Shown here piece by piece: positions 36,907 to 49,500 of a stretch of DNA of 64,000 nt (position 1 is the first letter of the stretch; every line of letters starts with the position of its first letter). Source of the stretch: Condylostoma magnum (Eukaryota > Ciliophora > Heterotrichea > Heterotrichida > Condylostomatidae); NCBI GenBank assembly GCA_920105805.1, contig CAKKTI010000030.1, positions 26,388-90,387 on the forward strand, written 5' to 3'. The notes below the pieces were generated by a model, which had not been told where the DNA came from, ran no database searches, and worked only from the letters and a program-made list of their open reading frames with translations. Both the position numbers and the translations under genes were made by a program.

Positions 36907-38814
36907 CTAAATTTGCTCTCCTAATAACTCAATAGATTTCGTAGAAGGATTAAACCTTTCTAATCTTACTTTCCAGTTACTGCCTTCTGGTGCAAAGTAC
37001 AGAAGTCCATCAATCCAAAGAGGTGTAGCATAACTTCCTGTACATATTCTATCGATTTTTGAGCTTTTACAATCAAACCCATCTTCATAGTCAGTGTAGT
37101 ATTACTCAACATTGTCTTTTCATATTCTAAAAAATCCAGTGAAACTAGGAATGAGTGTAGTTCCTATATAATTGATGTCCTCTAGCTGTATTTGTATGCG
37201 ACGATACCTGAAATTAGAGTAACGGTAAACAGTGCGTGAATTCCCGTTGAAAGAGGATCCTCCACCTATGTAAATACCATCGTCCATAGCCATAGCAGTG
37301 AATCCCCACATGGCTTGAGGAAGTGGCTTTATAGTATTCCACTATCCATTGTAGTAAACTTCACTTGAATTAAGAAAATCCTCAAAATAACCCCCGAATA
37401 CATACACACCATCATTAAAGTAACATACTCCTGGGAGCTAGCGTAAGGGATGTCTCGGTATAAATGGAAGATCATGCACTGTATAGTCTGAACTAATCAG
37501 ACAATAAACTCCATCCCCACATACTACTAACTCTCCAGTAGGAAGCATCGCACATACGGAGTATTGCCCAGACTTGAACCCAGGGACTTCTATTGATATA
37601 AATTGTTGATTTATGATATCATATTCAAGAATTTGTCGGCTTTATCGCCCAATTGAACGGAATAGTAAAGGCTCTTCTATAGAGCCAGTTGGAAGAATAC
37701 TACCCCTTGATGATATACTAACGCGGGGATTTGAATTTACTCTTGGTGTGATTGTGCTGTACCGAGTAGATTTTTTTAGGGTTTGCATTAGTTTAGATTC
37801 TAATTCGTGTATTTAGGCTTGGTAGTCTATTATTTACTAGTCTTATTCGTCTATTTAGGTAATCAGTTAATCTATGTAATTTTTGTCTTTATAGTATTAG
37901 ATTTATTGATATTTAAGATGATCGCTTAATCTACAAATTTCTGATTGATTAGTAAGGTAAGCTGACTTAAGATTTTGGATTTTGTGGAATTGGCTGTTGA
38001 TTTTTATCAGGTTGCGCTTGCTTGTTTATTAAAGTTATAATTGGCCATTTTGCAAATCCCAATAACTGTTTTGAAGCTTTATGAATTTAAGGTTTTCCAA
38101 TTATAAGTTTTAATTGAAATGATCTAGTTCATCATTCTATCTTTCAGTTATTTACTAGTATTTTCATATACTATTATTAGGTTTTTTCATTTTATCTATA
38201 TATTTTTAAATATCCTTGAGTTTTATCTTAATTTGTGCATATTTTTACTCATATTTTTAAGCTCATTCTAACTTTTATTCCATATCCTTGCACTTCTCAA
38301 TCAAACCAATAGTAAAATCCATAATACCCTTTCTATCCTCCTCAGCCTATAACAACTTAAACCTATACACTTCCTCATCCCTTTTATCTCTATTATCCTA
38401 CACAACTTTTTTCAAAATTTGCACATATAAAGCTGATTCTTTATTATAAACATCAATCATGCTTTTTAACTACTCAATACTCAAAGCTTAAATAATATAT
38501 TCAACTAATTACTCCTATGCCTCCATCACGGAAAATAAAAAATATACAGAGTCTTCTAAATCGACTTATATAGCACCCCTTTGGATTTGATCTAGTATCC
38601 AGTCAGCAAAGGCCTTACCCTTTTACTGGTCGATTTGTAAGTCATTCTTAGATACTTATGCTTCAGAGCAATTAAAATTAATAACTAACTTTTTATTAAG
38701 TTATTCAATTTCATCCTATTTAAGCTCCATGGTCTCCATAACATGATTACTTCAACCGCTCAGCATATCATCTACAAATTTGCTATAATCCACTCTGCCT
38801 TCAGAATCTTCCAT
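36907..38814 (-). CDS. Coiled-coil protein with C-terminal kelch repeats
   Basis: 635 residues. About residues 60-385 are Q/K/E-rich coiled coil. The last 240 residues look like a kelch beta-propeller: repeated hydrophobic stretches with VYVFGGY, MAMDDGIYIGGGS and YYNGQWNTIKPLP, and blades spaced about 45 residues apart, though several are degenerate. Large numbers of Gln are encoded by TAA/TAG. Proteins of this type are common in ciliates and are often cytoskeletal. The stop is TAG at 36907-36909. It lies 22 nt downstream of the PP2C stop on the same strand. Confidence 0.68.
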
Positions 38815-38836
38815 TTTAGATTAATATTACAACAAA

Positions 38837-39748
38837 TTACTTATTAAATTGTATTATAATGCAAGTCATATTGTCACTTCCAATTGTAGAGGTGTACTTC
38901 TGGCTAGGTTTTAGACATAGATCAAACATTTCGGTTATTATTTCTTCCAGGGAAAGCTTCTACAGTCGTTAGTATATAAAGCTGCAGCACTGTTGAGGAG
39001 TAAGCACGTCTCATATACCATCACAGGCTATTACCATAAAATCATACTATGCTGTAAGCTTTAATCTGAATATATCGGGCTCAGCTGTTATACATTATTA
39101 CTCAGGTGGTAAATCACGATTTTTCTTGAATCCAAAGTCTCCTAAACTCCTGGATAGATTAAGAGTTCCCATAATTCTTCCATCTACCACTTCTCCCCCG
39201 GCATTTTAGATTCTATCCCATTCCCTCGGTAAATTAGGCTTATGATCCTCTGTGATCTAAATAGCCTGACCTTAGCTAGCAATTACTAGCCTAGAATCCC
39301 CAACATTTCCTATGTTTATAAAACCGTCTTGAATTACAGCAACAACAGCTGTACATCCGGCCTATGTAGTTTATTACCTAGCTTGCAATTTTATCTCCTA
39401 GGATGTTCTCCAAAGCTTGTCTAGCTTCCTTTACCCTCTAATAGTTCTTAACTATTCATCGAGCTGTAAAAAGGAATCAGCTAATGCTATATCACTTCTA
39501 CCTTACTGAAATTATTCTTAAGATGTAAAAATATCATAAAAGTGGGTTGAACAGTACTCTGCTACTTCTTTCCCACCATGTCCATCAAACACTCCAAATA
39601 TATGAAGATTTGGTTGTTATTAAACCAAGCAGGCATCTTCCATTGAAATCCTTCAACCTTGCATTTCGCAGGAAATATATGATATATTTTCCAACTGCCC
39701 TTGTTGTATATTCTTTTTAGAATTTGGCTTTCCTAGCATATTACCCAT
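38837..39748 (-). CDS. PP2C-family protein phosphatase
   Basis: 303 residues. All the main PP2C motifs are present: [19 protein letters not shown] (metal-binding DGHGG), [50 protein letters not shown] and GSDNMTCII. The Trp in DGIWD is encoded by TGA (39011-39013 on the plus strand). The glycine after the initiator (MGN) suggests possible myristoylation. Serine/threonine dephosphorylation depending on Mg or Mn. The ATG follows the upstream gene's TAA by 12 nt and in the same frame. Stop TAA 38837-38839. Confidence 0.92.
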
Positions 39749-39760
39749 TTTTTAATATAT

Positions 39761-40972
39761 TTAATGAAGCTCAGTGATCTTGGTATTCTTCAATTTGTTC
39801 TTAAGTTGGTGAATCTTTGTTTCTATGTTTTCCAGTTATATTTCTAAATGCTACTTTTTGTATTTTTGGGCCTGGCTTCTAGTATATTGAGGAATTTTGC
39901 ATAGCTCAGATTCTAGCTGTTATTTGTGAATTTGAAGTTGTGTTATGTCACTTTCTATGCGGGAGATTCTGGGGTTATTATTAAATACAAAGTTAAGTCG
40001 GGATTAGGATGGAGTTTTAGTCATATCAGGCAAACTTCTCCCTCGATACGCTAAATTAGTAGCTGATTACGCTGAATTCTTAGGAGTTGAAAAGTTTTCA
40101 AATTCATTTTATGTATTTTAAAGCATTTGTTTTAATTTATTTATTTACACTGGATTTCCATCATTTAATGCTGAGTTTAGATTATTTTAGATGTTTGATA
40201 GATAGTATAATACTTTAGATTCAAAATTGTTAGTATTATCATCTTCTGCTATATTATTTTAATTGTTGTGTACTTATTATTGCTTTTGATTTATGTATCA
40301 TTGTATAGTTTTATCTTTATTTCTTAACTTTTATTCGTAATCTTTCTTGATATCTATTATTTCCTGTTCTAGTTATTACTTTTCATGAGTTTAGAACTAT
40401 AGTCTATCTTCTAGCTCAAGGTTGTCCTATTCAATTTCATATAATCTTTTCCTTACCCTATTCAACGAATTCTCTAAATCTGATTTTTCACTGTAAACTT
40501 GATTAATCTTTAAATGATCAGTACCTTGATAGTTCTTTAACTACCTTTACAAACTACTCAATTCTTTTTCCTTTTCATCTATTATATTTTGATACTTTTA
40601 CTTAATAGAACTTAATTTTCTTTCATGTTATATCTAAAGATTCTAATTAACTCTTTAAAGCCCATAAACTTAGTGTTACAAAATGCTCATTTGTTGATGA
40701 ATATTATCATAATAAGGTACTGGACTCTAATAAGCTCTTTGATCCTGGTTAGGTGTATAGTAATAATGAGTTTATCCCATATACTCCTCGTTTTTTGGAT
40801 TAGGAGTTGAATATCTATATTTGTTTTATTCGTTATATTATCTAGAATGCTTTTTTCTCGGTTGTGGAGATCTATAAATAAACTATGAATTTTACATCTA
40901 ATCCTACTTGTCATAAGATCTATCATTCTCTAGTTGATTAATACTTTCCATGAGCCTTTGATTTTCTACCAT
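39761..40972 (-). CDS. Long coiled-coil protein, unknown
   Basis: 403 residues. An N-terminal Y/P/Q/N-rich segment (residues 20-95) is followed by coiled coil from about 105 to 260, a low-complexity linker, and a second coiled coil at about 330-400 starting RISRIESDITQLQ, with LESELCKIPQYT. That last segment reminds me of a conserved C-terminal helix pair found in ciliary or basal-body proteins of protists, but I do not name it. Gln content is very high and nearly all by TAA/TAG. The stop is TAA 39761-39763. The next gene's ATG is 12 nt further in frame. Confidence 0.6.
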
Positions 40973-41025
40973 GTTATACAACTTCTAATAAATTTACAAA
41001 ATTCCCCATAATAAACTAAATGTTA

Positions 41026-41853
41026 CTAATCTCTATTAGAGTATAAATTATATATTTCTTCTACAATCTGTTCCTCTAAACTCCCTTACTCATTCTCTAG
41101 CCATACCTTCATACTAGAAGTGACAACAAGTACATCTCTTTGCCTCGTTTACAGCAAATTTCCAATAACCATATCAACATTGTAAAACTATAGAGCCTTT
41201 TAGCACTCTTCTTCGAATATCAATGGATCAGTTTCTAGCTTAAATGATATAACTAACGAATCTGGGCACATCTGCTTCAGTACTCCAAGTTTCTTGGGCA
41301 CTTAACTCAACTCTAGCGTAAATGTCTCCCTATCCGACTTTACCTTATGCACAGGTGCCTCAGTGGCTAGCATATAGTTGCTTACAACAGCCGATAAGAA
41401 AAACACAGTATCTCTTTGCCTGGGTTAGACAATAGCAGCTAGACTCTCCAACTACTATAAATACTCATTTACAGTTACAAAAGTTAAAACTAATAATTTG
41501 TTTTAATCAATATACTAATGGTACAATTACACACCCTCAAGCATTGACTTAGTGACTGTATGGACATTTTATAAGTTTTCATAGGACAGTCTTCTAAGGA
41601 AAGGCTTGTAACAATGGTCCCTTGTAACAAATATGACAGAAAATCCTTTTAAGAGAAAGTATTCTGCTGATATTGATCCACGTTTTCCAGTAGAAAAGTT
41701 TTCTATAGAGCGTACAGTGTTCTCTTCTAAAGGCACAGATGTACCTCCACTAGTAACAATTGCAATTCTTCCAGAATTGGCCTCTAAAAATGCCTCAATC
41801 TACTATTAACTTTCCTACTAACTCAAACTAGATAAAGTCCTAATAGATGTCAT
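41026..41853 (-). CDS. Phosphopantothenate-cysteine ligase (PPCS)
   Basis: 275 residues. PPCS joins 4'-phosphopantothenate to cysteine in coenzyme A synthesis. Seen: [31 protein letters not shown], the family's diagnostic nucleotide/substrate segment, then [22 protein letters not shown] (matching the AAVSDF-type segment), [22 protein letters not shown] and DMVIGNLL. The order and spacing fit eukaryotic PPCS, single-domain and separate from the decarboxylase. Stop tandem TAG-TAA at 41028-41023. The coiled-coil gene starts about 50 nt downstream on the same strand. Confidence 0.88.
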
Positions 41854-41861
41854 TTTTGTTA

Positions 41862-42560
41862 AATGTTAAAAAATTACTATGGTTAGCATTGGTTATGTCT
41901 ACTCTAGCTTCATTCTAGAATACACAGGCTCAATAATTACTTTTTAGTCCCTGCATGCGATTAAAAGCTACTTTTATTAACAAGAGCTTTAAACCGGTTT
42001 TTTATGCAAGGCTCAGAGTAGTTTCCAATCAAGCCTGCAATATCACTTTTTGGGAATTTTCTGAACAGTTTAATCAACTGACAGTCATTTTGCATAGTCT
42101 AGGGATCTCGGTTAATTTGAAAATGATTTATCCATCTTTCCTTGCAGCATTAGTGAGCTTATTGATTAATCATGCTAGCAATTTATCCCTATTTCTTATA
42201 TTCGTTGTGTATATTTCCTCTAGTACTGCGTCTTCGGCTTGCCCCAATATACTAAGAGACAAACTACTACTTACTATGATTTATCTTAGCTTTATAATGC
42301 ATTGTTAGGTACTCTAGGACATTTGCTTAGATATTTGTTTAGTTTCGTAATATGTAAGATAGAGGTATGATTTTGGTGTTGCTCTGCTTTTAGATATTTT
42401 ACGAATCTATTCTTCTGCAATCTTTTTTCTTGCTTATTTGGATTATTAGGTAGTCTCCGTATGCACTTGAGGAGGAAATAGTGGCTGTTAGGGATTCTCT
42501 GTATTAATGTATGCAGGCGTGGAAATTGGCTAGTAGGGAACTAGAAGAAGGTATTTTAAC
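41862..42560 (-). CDS. Myb-like DNA-binding protein, frame broken (start not found)
   Basis: Two Myb repeats on the minus strand. The second is clear: CCKERWINHF, then a repeat with QNDCQLIKLFRKFPKSDIAGLI and ending IKNRFKAL. The first repeat needs pieces from other frames. An upstream Q/K-rich stretch ending NNALQSQDK joins through a possible GT-AG intron of 23 nt (GTAAG...TTAG near 42260) to LGQAEDAVLEEIY, and then the frame must change by one base near AAATAGGGATAAATT (about 42200) to reach GQIASMINQQ. No GT-AG pair explains that last change. I see no ATG in the upstream frame. Either a sequencing error, frameshifting, or an exon I missed. Boundaries are approximate. Confidence 0.5.
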
Positions 42561-42738
42561 TTGATATTAAATCTCTTTATAGTTTAGTAGGTTATATATA
42601 CAGTATGGTTCTATCCCTTTTATAATTTATAACCTATTAATACTGTAAATCGCATGATTATTCCTTTATACACATCTTCTATTATTCATTTTAGTAAACC
42701 CTTATAGGATATCATATTTACTTAACTAATATTGCTTA

Positions 42739-42969
42739 ATGGAGAATGGTAATAATTCCAAAATTTCAAGTGATTCTAATATGACAATGATATCCTTTGG
42801 CCCCGTAACACCAATAAGCACAGTTAATAATACTTCTACTCCAAAAAATGCTCTTCCAGGAAGTTTTAGAACCCTTTAATTTGAGTCATCTACTATTAAT
42901 AGTTAATCGGAGGGTAATTAATCTGAGTTATATGTGCAAAGATCTTGCTGTAATTGCAACTTAATTTAA
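42739..42969 (+). CDS. Small Ser/Thr/Asn-rich protein, unknown
   Basis: About 76 residues from ATG 42739. It is S/T/N-rich and probably disordered (MTMISFGPVTPISTVNNTST) and ends in a short Cys motif, CCNC. The stop is placed at TAA 42967; it could lie later, before 43030. Convergent with the next gene. No family. Confidence 0.35.
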
Positions 42970-43034
42970 TTAGACTAAAAATTGGTTATAAAAGTAAACT
43001 TTTTATTTAGGAAAGTCAAATATTTATTAAACTA

Positions 43035-43922
43035 TTAAAACTGATAACTTTTTAACCTCATCCAAATGAAAGGATTATCTATTATCGTATCAATCAAAAT
43101 TCTTTTATCTAAAATACAATCTTATAGTGATTAATACTATTTCGTATAAAACTCATAATATTAAGGCAATTTTGCAAAAAAGCCAGGGTTATTCACCATG
43201 AATTTTTTAATAAAGTAGCTTAAAGTTCATTTTGGCTTAGCTAATTGCTTCTATCATTGCTCTTACTATGAGTCTCATATTTATACTTCCACTTTTTAAC
43301 CATTACTACTTTATCCTTAGATATCCATGTTTTATATTTATACAATACTAAATTCTAGATCGTATACTAAAGACAAATCATATTCTTAAATATCTTCTAT
43401 AATCATTTGTGAATCTATTGGCTTATGTTTATTTGCTATGAAAGAGCCTTATTTCTAATAGAATAACTTATAACCCGCAATATCACTAGATGGTTATTCA
43501 ACATTAACAACTAGTTCATCCCATTTCTGGACTATTTTTTCAATTAAACTTTAAATTGTCTTCTTTTGGTCTATATCGATAATAATGGTATGTTCTGTTT
43601 GAAGTAACGATATGTTTAATAGAATCTTATTTATTCTATTTGTATTAGTTTATTCATTTTACAACTCAAAAGTTAGAAGAGATTTAGCTCTTCTATTTTT
43701 ATCGAGACATTAATTGGCAGTTTAGCTGAATTAGTTCATTTATTATTATAAGGGAAAACTATTACCTAATTATGATGAGTTTGATTGCACTAAATAATTT
43801 TGTATTCCAATTGTTAAATCTGGGCTAGTAGCTAGACTATCAAAGGGTTAATGGTTCTTATCAGATTCGTTGCTTCATTCGTAGCTTTTCCACTTATAAA
43901 TTCCAGATAGTTTACCTTCCAT
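43035..43922 (-). CDS. Unknown protein, Q/N-rich with a globular centre
   Basis: 295 residues. The N-terminal 80 residues are polar and low-complexity. A central part, about 105-190, alternates hydrophobic and charged residues (HTIIIDIDQKKTIQSLIEKIVQKWDELV) with the look of a small ubiquitin-like or Ras-binding fold, but I cannot name it. The C-terminal third is helical and ends MRLKSYQF. Stop tandem TAA-TAG at 43037-43032. Frame chosen on its charged/hydrophobic pattern. Confidence 0.5.
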
Positions 43923-44595
43923 TATTATTATAGCTAGACTAAAATTTGATGTAACAAATCATACCAAGTTGTAATATATATTTGAATATAATGTTGCTTT
44001 GTGTGCAAATAAAGTTGGATGAAGTGTATTTGTATGATGCTGTAAAAAGTTAAATTACATAAGTGGAGTCCTCTCTCAGTATTTAATAAATTAGTTCAAA
44101 ATAAATTTAATATTTAGATTTTTAACTTTTCTATAGTGTGTTCCATTTGAATATTGGCAATGCTTTAATTAAATGTATTATCAACCTTTTACTTTATTAT
44201 TCTTATCATATGTATATTCTATTCCGATGTTAATTGGTATATACTAAATTTCCTCTGCTTTTTTAGTAAAACACATAAATTATATAATACAAATCTATTT
44301 CATCTTTTAATCTGCTTTAATATAAAAATCTTCTATAATAGATTGTACATTTAACGATTAGATACAAAGCAAAATTTGTTACTTTACTTAAGCTATGATA
44401 AAGGGTAAAGCTGTTTAATATAACGTTCTGAGACTGTGAATATACTCTAGGTTTAACAACTGTTAAATGTAAATTATGCTATTTAATAATAAAACTTCAT
44501 TATACTTAATTATATTCTTATCTGGCTAAAGTGTTTTAAATAACTAGAGGGAATAAAAGGCAAATAATTCTATTGTTGTTTATATATTAATTCCT
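43923..44595. other. AT-rich intergenic stretch with two outward promoters
   Basis: About 670 bp. No frame gives a recognisable protein. The sequence is strongly AT-rich and must contain promoters for the unknown minus-strand gene and the Alba-like plus-strand gene. Confidence 0.4.
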
Positions 44596-45025
44596 ATGGA
44601 AGTGGTAATAGGGGATAAAATTATTAAAGAGGAAGGAGGAGATTAAGAGAAAAGAAGTCATTATTGTAAAAGGTTTTATAGACCAAATCTTTACCGTAAC
44701 TAGTAATACTAGACATCAGCAATTGAGAAAACAAATAAAGTGAGGAATCATTATTAAAAGCATAGTTAAGTCTCTATAGTAGAATAAATTTTAGAAAGTA
44801 AACCTTTAAGTATTAGCTATGGAAACTAAGCTTTAGATTACTAATAAAATCAGCGAAACTGAGAAGCTAATGCAGTATTTGTAGTAAAAACTAGGAAGCT
44901 AATTAGTTATCAGAACAGAAATCTTGCCATCAACTTTTAACTTATCATCTGTCCATAAGACAATTAATTACCTTCTTCAATCATACATCAGTTATCATTT
45001 TACATCGTTTACTAAACCTCATTAA
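44596..45025 (+). CDS. Alba-like nucleic-acid-binding protein
   Basis: The frame EVIIVKGFIDQIFTVTSNTRH...WGIIIKSIVK...VNLQVLAMETKLQITNKISETEKLMQYL fits the Alba pattern: N-x-I-x-V-T strand, helix, then a V-x-L-x-A-x-G/E-x-x-I helix in Rpp20/25 and Mdp2-type proteins. These bind RNA or DNA and are subunits of RNase P/MRP. The ATG at 44596 is out of frame. A GT-AG stretch of 25 nt (44605-44629) would join ATG GAA GTG to AGG AAG GAG in frame. This is longer than the two secure introns here, so the start is inferred. Ends at TAA 45023-45025, 38 nt before the next ATG. Confidence 0.42.
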
Positions 45026-45063
45026 TATCGCAATTTCAACTAGTTAGAATTCTTATATTTTTA

Positions 45064-48000
45064 ATGGTAGTATTTCTCTTTTCACTCCTTACAGCCTTAA
45101 GCTTACGTTCCCTTGCTATACTGGATGATGATGACTCATTGCTATCTAGTTTTCAAGAGGAAATCCAGAGCATAACCTACAGCCAATTTATCTCCAACCC
45201 CATCAGTGATTTCCAGGTATACTACATGGCACTAACAAATCCCCTGAAATACTACAATGCTATGAGAAGTATTGGCCCACAAGACAAAATAATTGTGGAA
45301 CTATCACCTTCTTTTCTACAGAGAGAAGAAATCGTGTACTTCCAGTCAGAAATTCCTAAAGTATCAGATGTCGTCACTGCCATTTTAGAGTATTTTAAGG
45401 TAGATGGGAAAATCGCCATTTTTACTGATAAAACCTTACCAAACTTAGAAATATACCAGAAAGTCCTAGATTATGCAACTGGTGATAGATTTGATGTCCT
45501 ATCTGCTCATCTACTACCTGAGTCGAAAGGAGAGTATATAAGACACTACGTACACAAATATATCAAGCCTTTAAGCTATAAGAAGGTGATATGTCTAGCC
45601 AATACCTTACTCTGTGAAAGTTTGAGTGAGGAGCTGAAGAAAGTGAAGCTGGAGAAAGCAGGGCAATTCTTTTTAATGGTGAATAAGTCTTGCTCAAGAA
45701 TAGATTAAATCGGCTCTATTTGCATACAGTAGGAGCTTAGTTTTCCGTGAAATTCGTTATAAACCGAAAGATTTGATCAATTTTTGATTATTGATAAGCT
45801 GATAGGTGAGATTATATCTACTGAAACGTGTCATGAGATTTTTATAGATTGTATAAGAACAGAGCTAGGAAAATGAATCAAGCAATCAACGTAATAAGAA
45901 TAATACAATATTTGAAACTTGAAAGAAAATGGATGGGAAAAAGTGGGGAAATATGAAGAAAATGAATTGAAACTAAGTCAAGAAATCGTTTTTATAGGAA
46001 ATACTTACAAAGTGCCTAATAATGAGCTATACTAAATAAAGATAACAGGTAATAAAGATCCATAAGAGCCTAATGGGCTGATAGATGCATAAGCTGTGCC
46101 AATAGGAATTATTTATGATATAGTAATAGACCACTATAGTAATTCCGAAGAAATCCTTTAATTCTTTGAGCTAAAAATGCAATATCTAGAAGGATGTGGA
46201 GTTATATTCGGTACATATGAGTCCTATCAAAACTGCATTCAAAGCGTAGGAGGAGATTTAGGAGTAGCCTGAGTTTATAATTGATGGGTTACTGGCTTTA
46301 AAACCCTTTTTCAGGTATTCAAGGACTTATAAATCGAAGTTTTATTCATGTGCTCGTTTGATGGAACTAAACTCTATGCTGATAGAAGTAAATACCCTTT
46401 ATATGCAGCAGTTAGTCCTGAATTCGGTGAGAGGTAAGATCTTATAGGAAGAATTATGTCAAGGTATAATTGAAATATGGTAATCATTACTTAAGATCCT
46501 TTATTAATCGTAGAGGCTAAAAATCTTATAGAAAATATAGAAAAGCATGGGGTTACTGTTGAAAATAAGAACACAGATTACTCTTAAATAGATATCAGGG
46601 CTCCAGAAGATTACGAAGAAAAGTATCCAGAAATTATTGACTCTTACGTCAATGCTTAATCAAGAATATTTTGACATTAAGTAAGACTTTCATAACTTTA
46701 CTACTTGCCAAGCATATTCTATGAAAGAGGATACAAAACTAAGTTTGTTAATATATTTTATAATGACTTTAATGAATATACATATGTCCCTGAAGGTCAT
46801 GAGTACTTAAGAGAGTTTTATTAAGGAAGTTTAACGTTAACAAGGTAATATTACAACGGAAATGAAGGCTAATGGGTAAAATAAGCTGTTTTTTAGTAAT
46901 TAAACGCTGCTACTGCTTAACATTCAGTTATGGCAGACGCATTAATAATGTTAGTAAATAGTCTAGATCACGCGTTAATGAGAGGATTGGACTATGAAAA
47001 CCCTTACATACTACGAGACATCATGAGCTCTATACCCATTGAAGGCTGCACAACAAGATTGAGAATATAATAAAACGATAATTCTCTATACGAACCATTC
47101 GTCAAATTTAATAGTGTAATGTATGATGATGATAAATTAATGCTGAGACTGTACTTCGAGTTCTCTATATTCAATTCCCGCCTTTTTCAATATAATGATT
47201 CATTTGAGCACGTTTGAATCACTGGTAGTACAGAACTCCCATCAGCTGTAATTGATACATCTCATGATTGCTATTATAAACCTGAAGGAGAAGTTGATCA
47301 AGGCCAGCACTTATCATTTGGGCTTATATCAATGCTGATTACTATCTCGATAATAGTAGCTATAGTATTATTCTCTAAAACTATTAAAAGGAAGGTAAAC
47401 GATATAGGCAAAAGAACGTTGTATTTATGGTAAGATCTGATGCTGATTTTAGTCATGATAGCTGAGTCAGTTTAGTATATTTCAGCTGGGTTCAAATACG
47501 AGCATATTCGTTTTAGTTTTAGCTTAGCAATGGCCACCTTTGGACTACAATTTAGTCCTGAATTTTCTCTAGTTCAATTAACTTATAGAGCTGCAATTAT
47601 TATGTCAATATCCCTAACAGTGCTCTGGGGACTACTCTATTTGCTATGCTATACTTACATGTCTAAAAGAATACCTAAATTATACGTGGTTGCTAGAATC
47701 GGAGAAACTTTGCTTCCTTTAGGATCAAATGCACTTCTACTGCCTGCAGTTAGGATGCTTGTAACTCCATTTTATTGTTATGAAGGCTCTACTAATGATT
47801 AGATAAACATGCATTTTAATTGCGATATCCCTTGCTGGTAGGATGAGCATCTTACTTATCTTTTACTAAGCACATTAGCTATTATTATATACATAACATC
47901 AGCTCTACATTGCATTTTTAATCATAACAGATTCAAGTTTTATGTAAGAAGCTTGTATATGACCTAAAATTATATACTGGAAAAGGTGATTTTTAAGCTG

Positions 48001-49500
48001 ATTTATATTCTAGCTACATAAGTGTTCATTTATAGCTATGAAATATAATAGCTAATATGTATAGCATTGCTTATTGTGTAATTCTTGATAAGTCTATTTA
48101 TACGTACTTATAACGATAGAAGAATTAGGTTGATACAATCAGCTGCAGCTATGGCAACTTCATTTTTTGCTATAATATTGTATTTCTCATAGAATTTAGA
48201 AGGGTAAATGAATACGATAAGATTTATAATAACTTGCGTTTTAGCTTTTATATGTTTAGTTATTACTGTTATCTTTATTATCAGACGTTCAGTGGCTATG
48301 CTAGTAATGCCAAGATCAGTATTGATTGACCATTTATTAAGATATGCTGTTGGGAGATAAAGTTTAGATTCATATCATTAAGCAAGAAGTAGTATAATTC
48401 AAGAATAAAATGAGTATATGAATTATATAAAGCAAATCAAGAAATTGTTTGATGATCAGAGATACTTGATGGATAATTAGTTTAAGTAATCTTTTTAATA
48501 AATTGGTGCTATTTCCATTGAGCAATTATAATTAATTGAGAATCGAATTTGTTTATACATTTCACTCATTGATATACTTTTGTTATAATATCTACTCTTA
48601 TTATTGCTTAAGACTAAGGTATCAAATATGCTTTAAATTATTTATAATAGAGTTGTTTATTGTAGTAGTATATACTTATTGTAAAGTCAAGAGTTATCCC
48701 TTTTAGCAATTTAAACCTAATGAGAACATAAAATATCACATAAATACTCTACAGAAACTATTTGAGTAGTAATTGCAAATTTTGATGCTGCAATATGACA
48801 TAGTATTTAAAAAATAAATACAGCCAAGGCAATAATAAGACAATTATTAAACTTACAAAAAGATATTTGAGCATAGCTTAAGAGGCACATTTTACAATCA
48901 ATTAAATGAGATACAAACCTATAAAGATAGTATTAAATACTTAAGCTGAATTATCTGTAAGACATTATTACTAAATGGTTTTAATAGCAGTTTTATAAAA
49001 ATATAAGTTATTTGAGACAAGATATTGTAAAAGAGATTATGATGCTATAAGGTTGCAACATTTATAAGTTCCATATAGGGATAATTGATAGTAGATATGC
49101 TAGTGCTCAGTCTCTTTAAAATTATAAGATATAAATGAAAGATTTAGCAAAGACAGTTTAATTAGATAGTTCTGTTTGTAGATAGAATAGTTTTAAATAG
49201 CTAGTCATAATATATGTATAGCATCCTAAAATTTATGAGCAAATCCTAACATATTTTTATTACAGTTACTACTCCTATAAAGTAAGCAAATTATAGCTAG
49301 GGGAAGAGGGTACAGTATACGATTAACTTATGAATTAAAATCAATAAGATTTCAAAAAATTGATGGTAGTTAGAATTAATAACGTTAGATTGCGAAAATC
49401 AATATATTCATCGGATTTTGATTTGCATTATATTGAGAAATTATAGATTTTATAATTATTTATATTCAAACTTAGGGTCAGAGTGCATATGTTTTCTTAA
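45064..49500 (+). CDS. Large receptor-like membrane protein with PBP1/ANF-receptor-like ectodomain
   Basis: 1,478 residues in one frame. It starts with a signal peptide (MVVFLFSLLTALSLRSLA). Residues 20-740 are extracellular, and the stretch around 375-490 resembles a type-1 periplasmic-binding or ANF receptor fold (GVIFGTYESYQNC, ADRSKYPLYAAVSPEFGE, RYNWNMVIIT). From about 750 to 1100 there are nine or so hydrophobic helices, starting FGLISMLITISIIVAIVLF. The C-terminal 370 residues are cytosolic, Q/K-rich and helical with a Y-rich segment (YFYYSYYSYK). Tandem stops TAA-TGA at 49498-49503. TAA-TAA at 48496-48501 could end it earlier, but the same frame continues protein-like. Helix count differs from class C GPCRs. 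Function unknown. Confidence 0.62.

Noticed and set aside
41955-42308. Plus-strand ORF opposite the Myb gene
   Set aside because: The minus strand carries clear Myb motifs; the plus translation has none.
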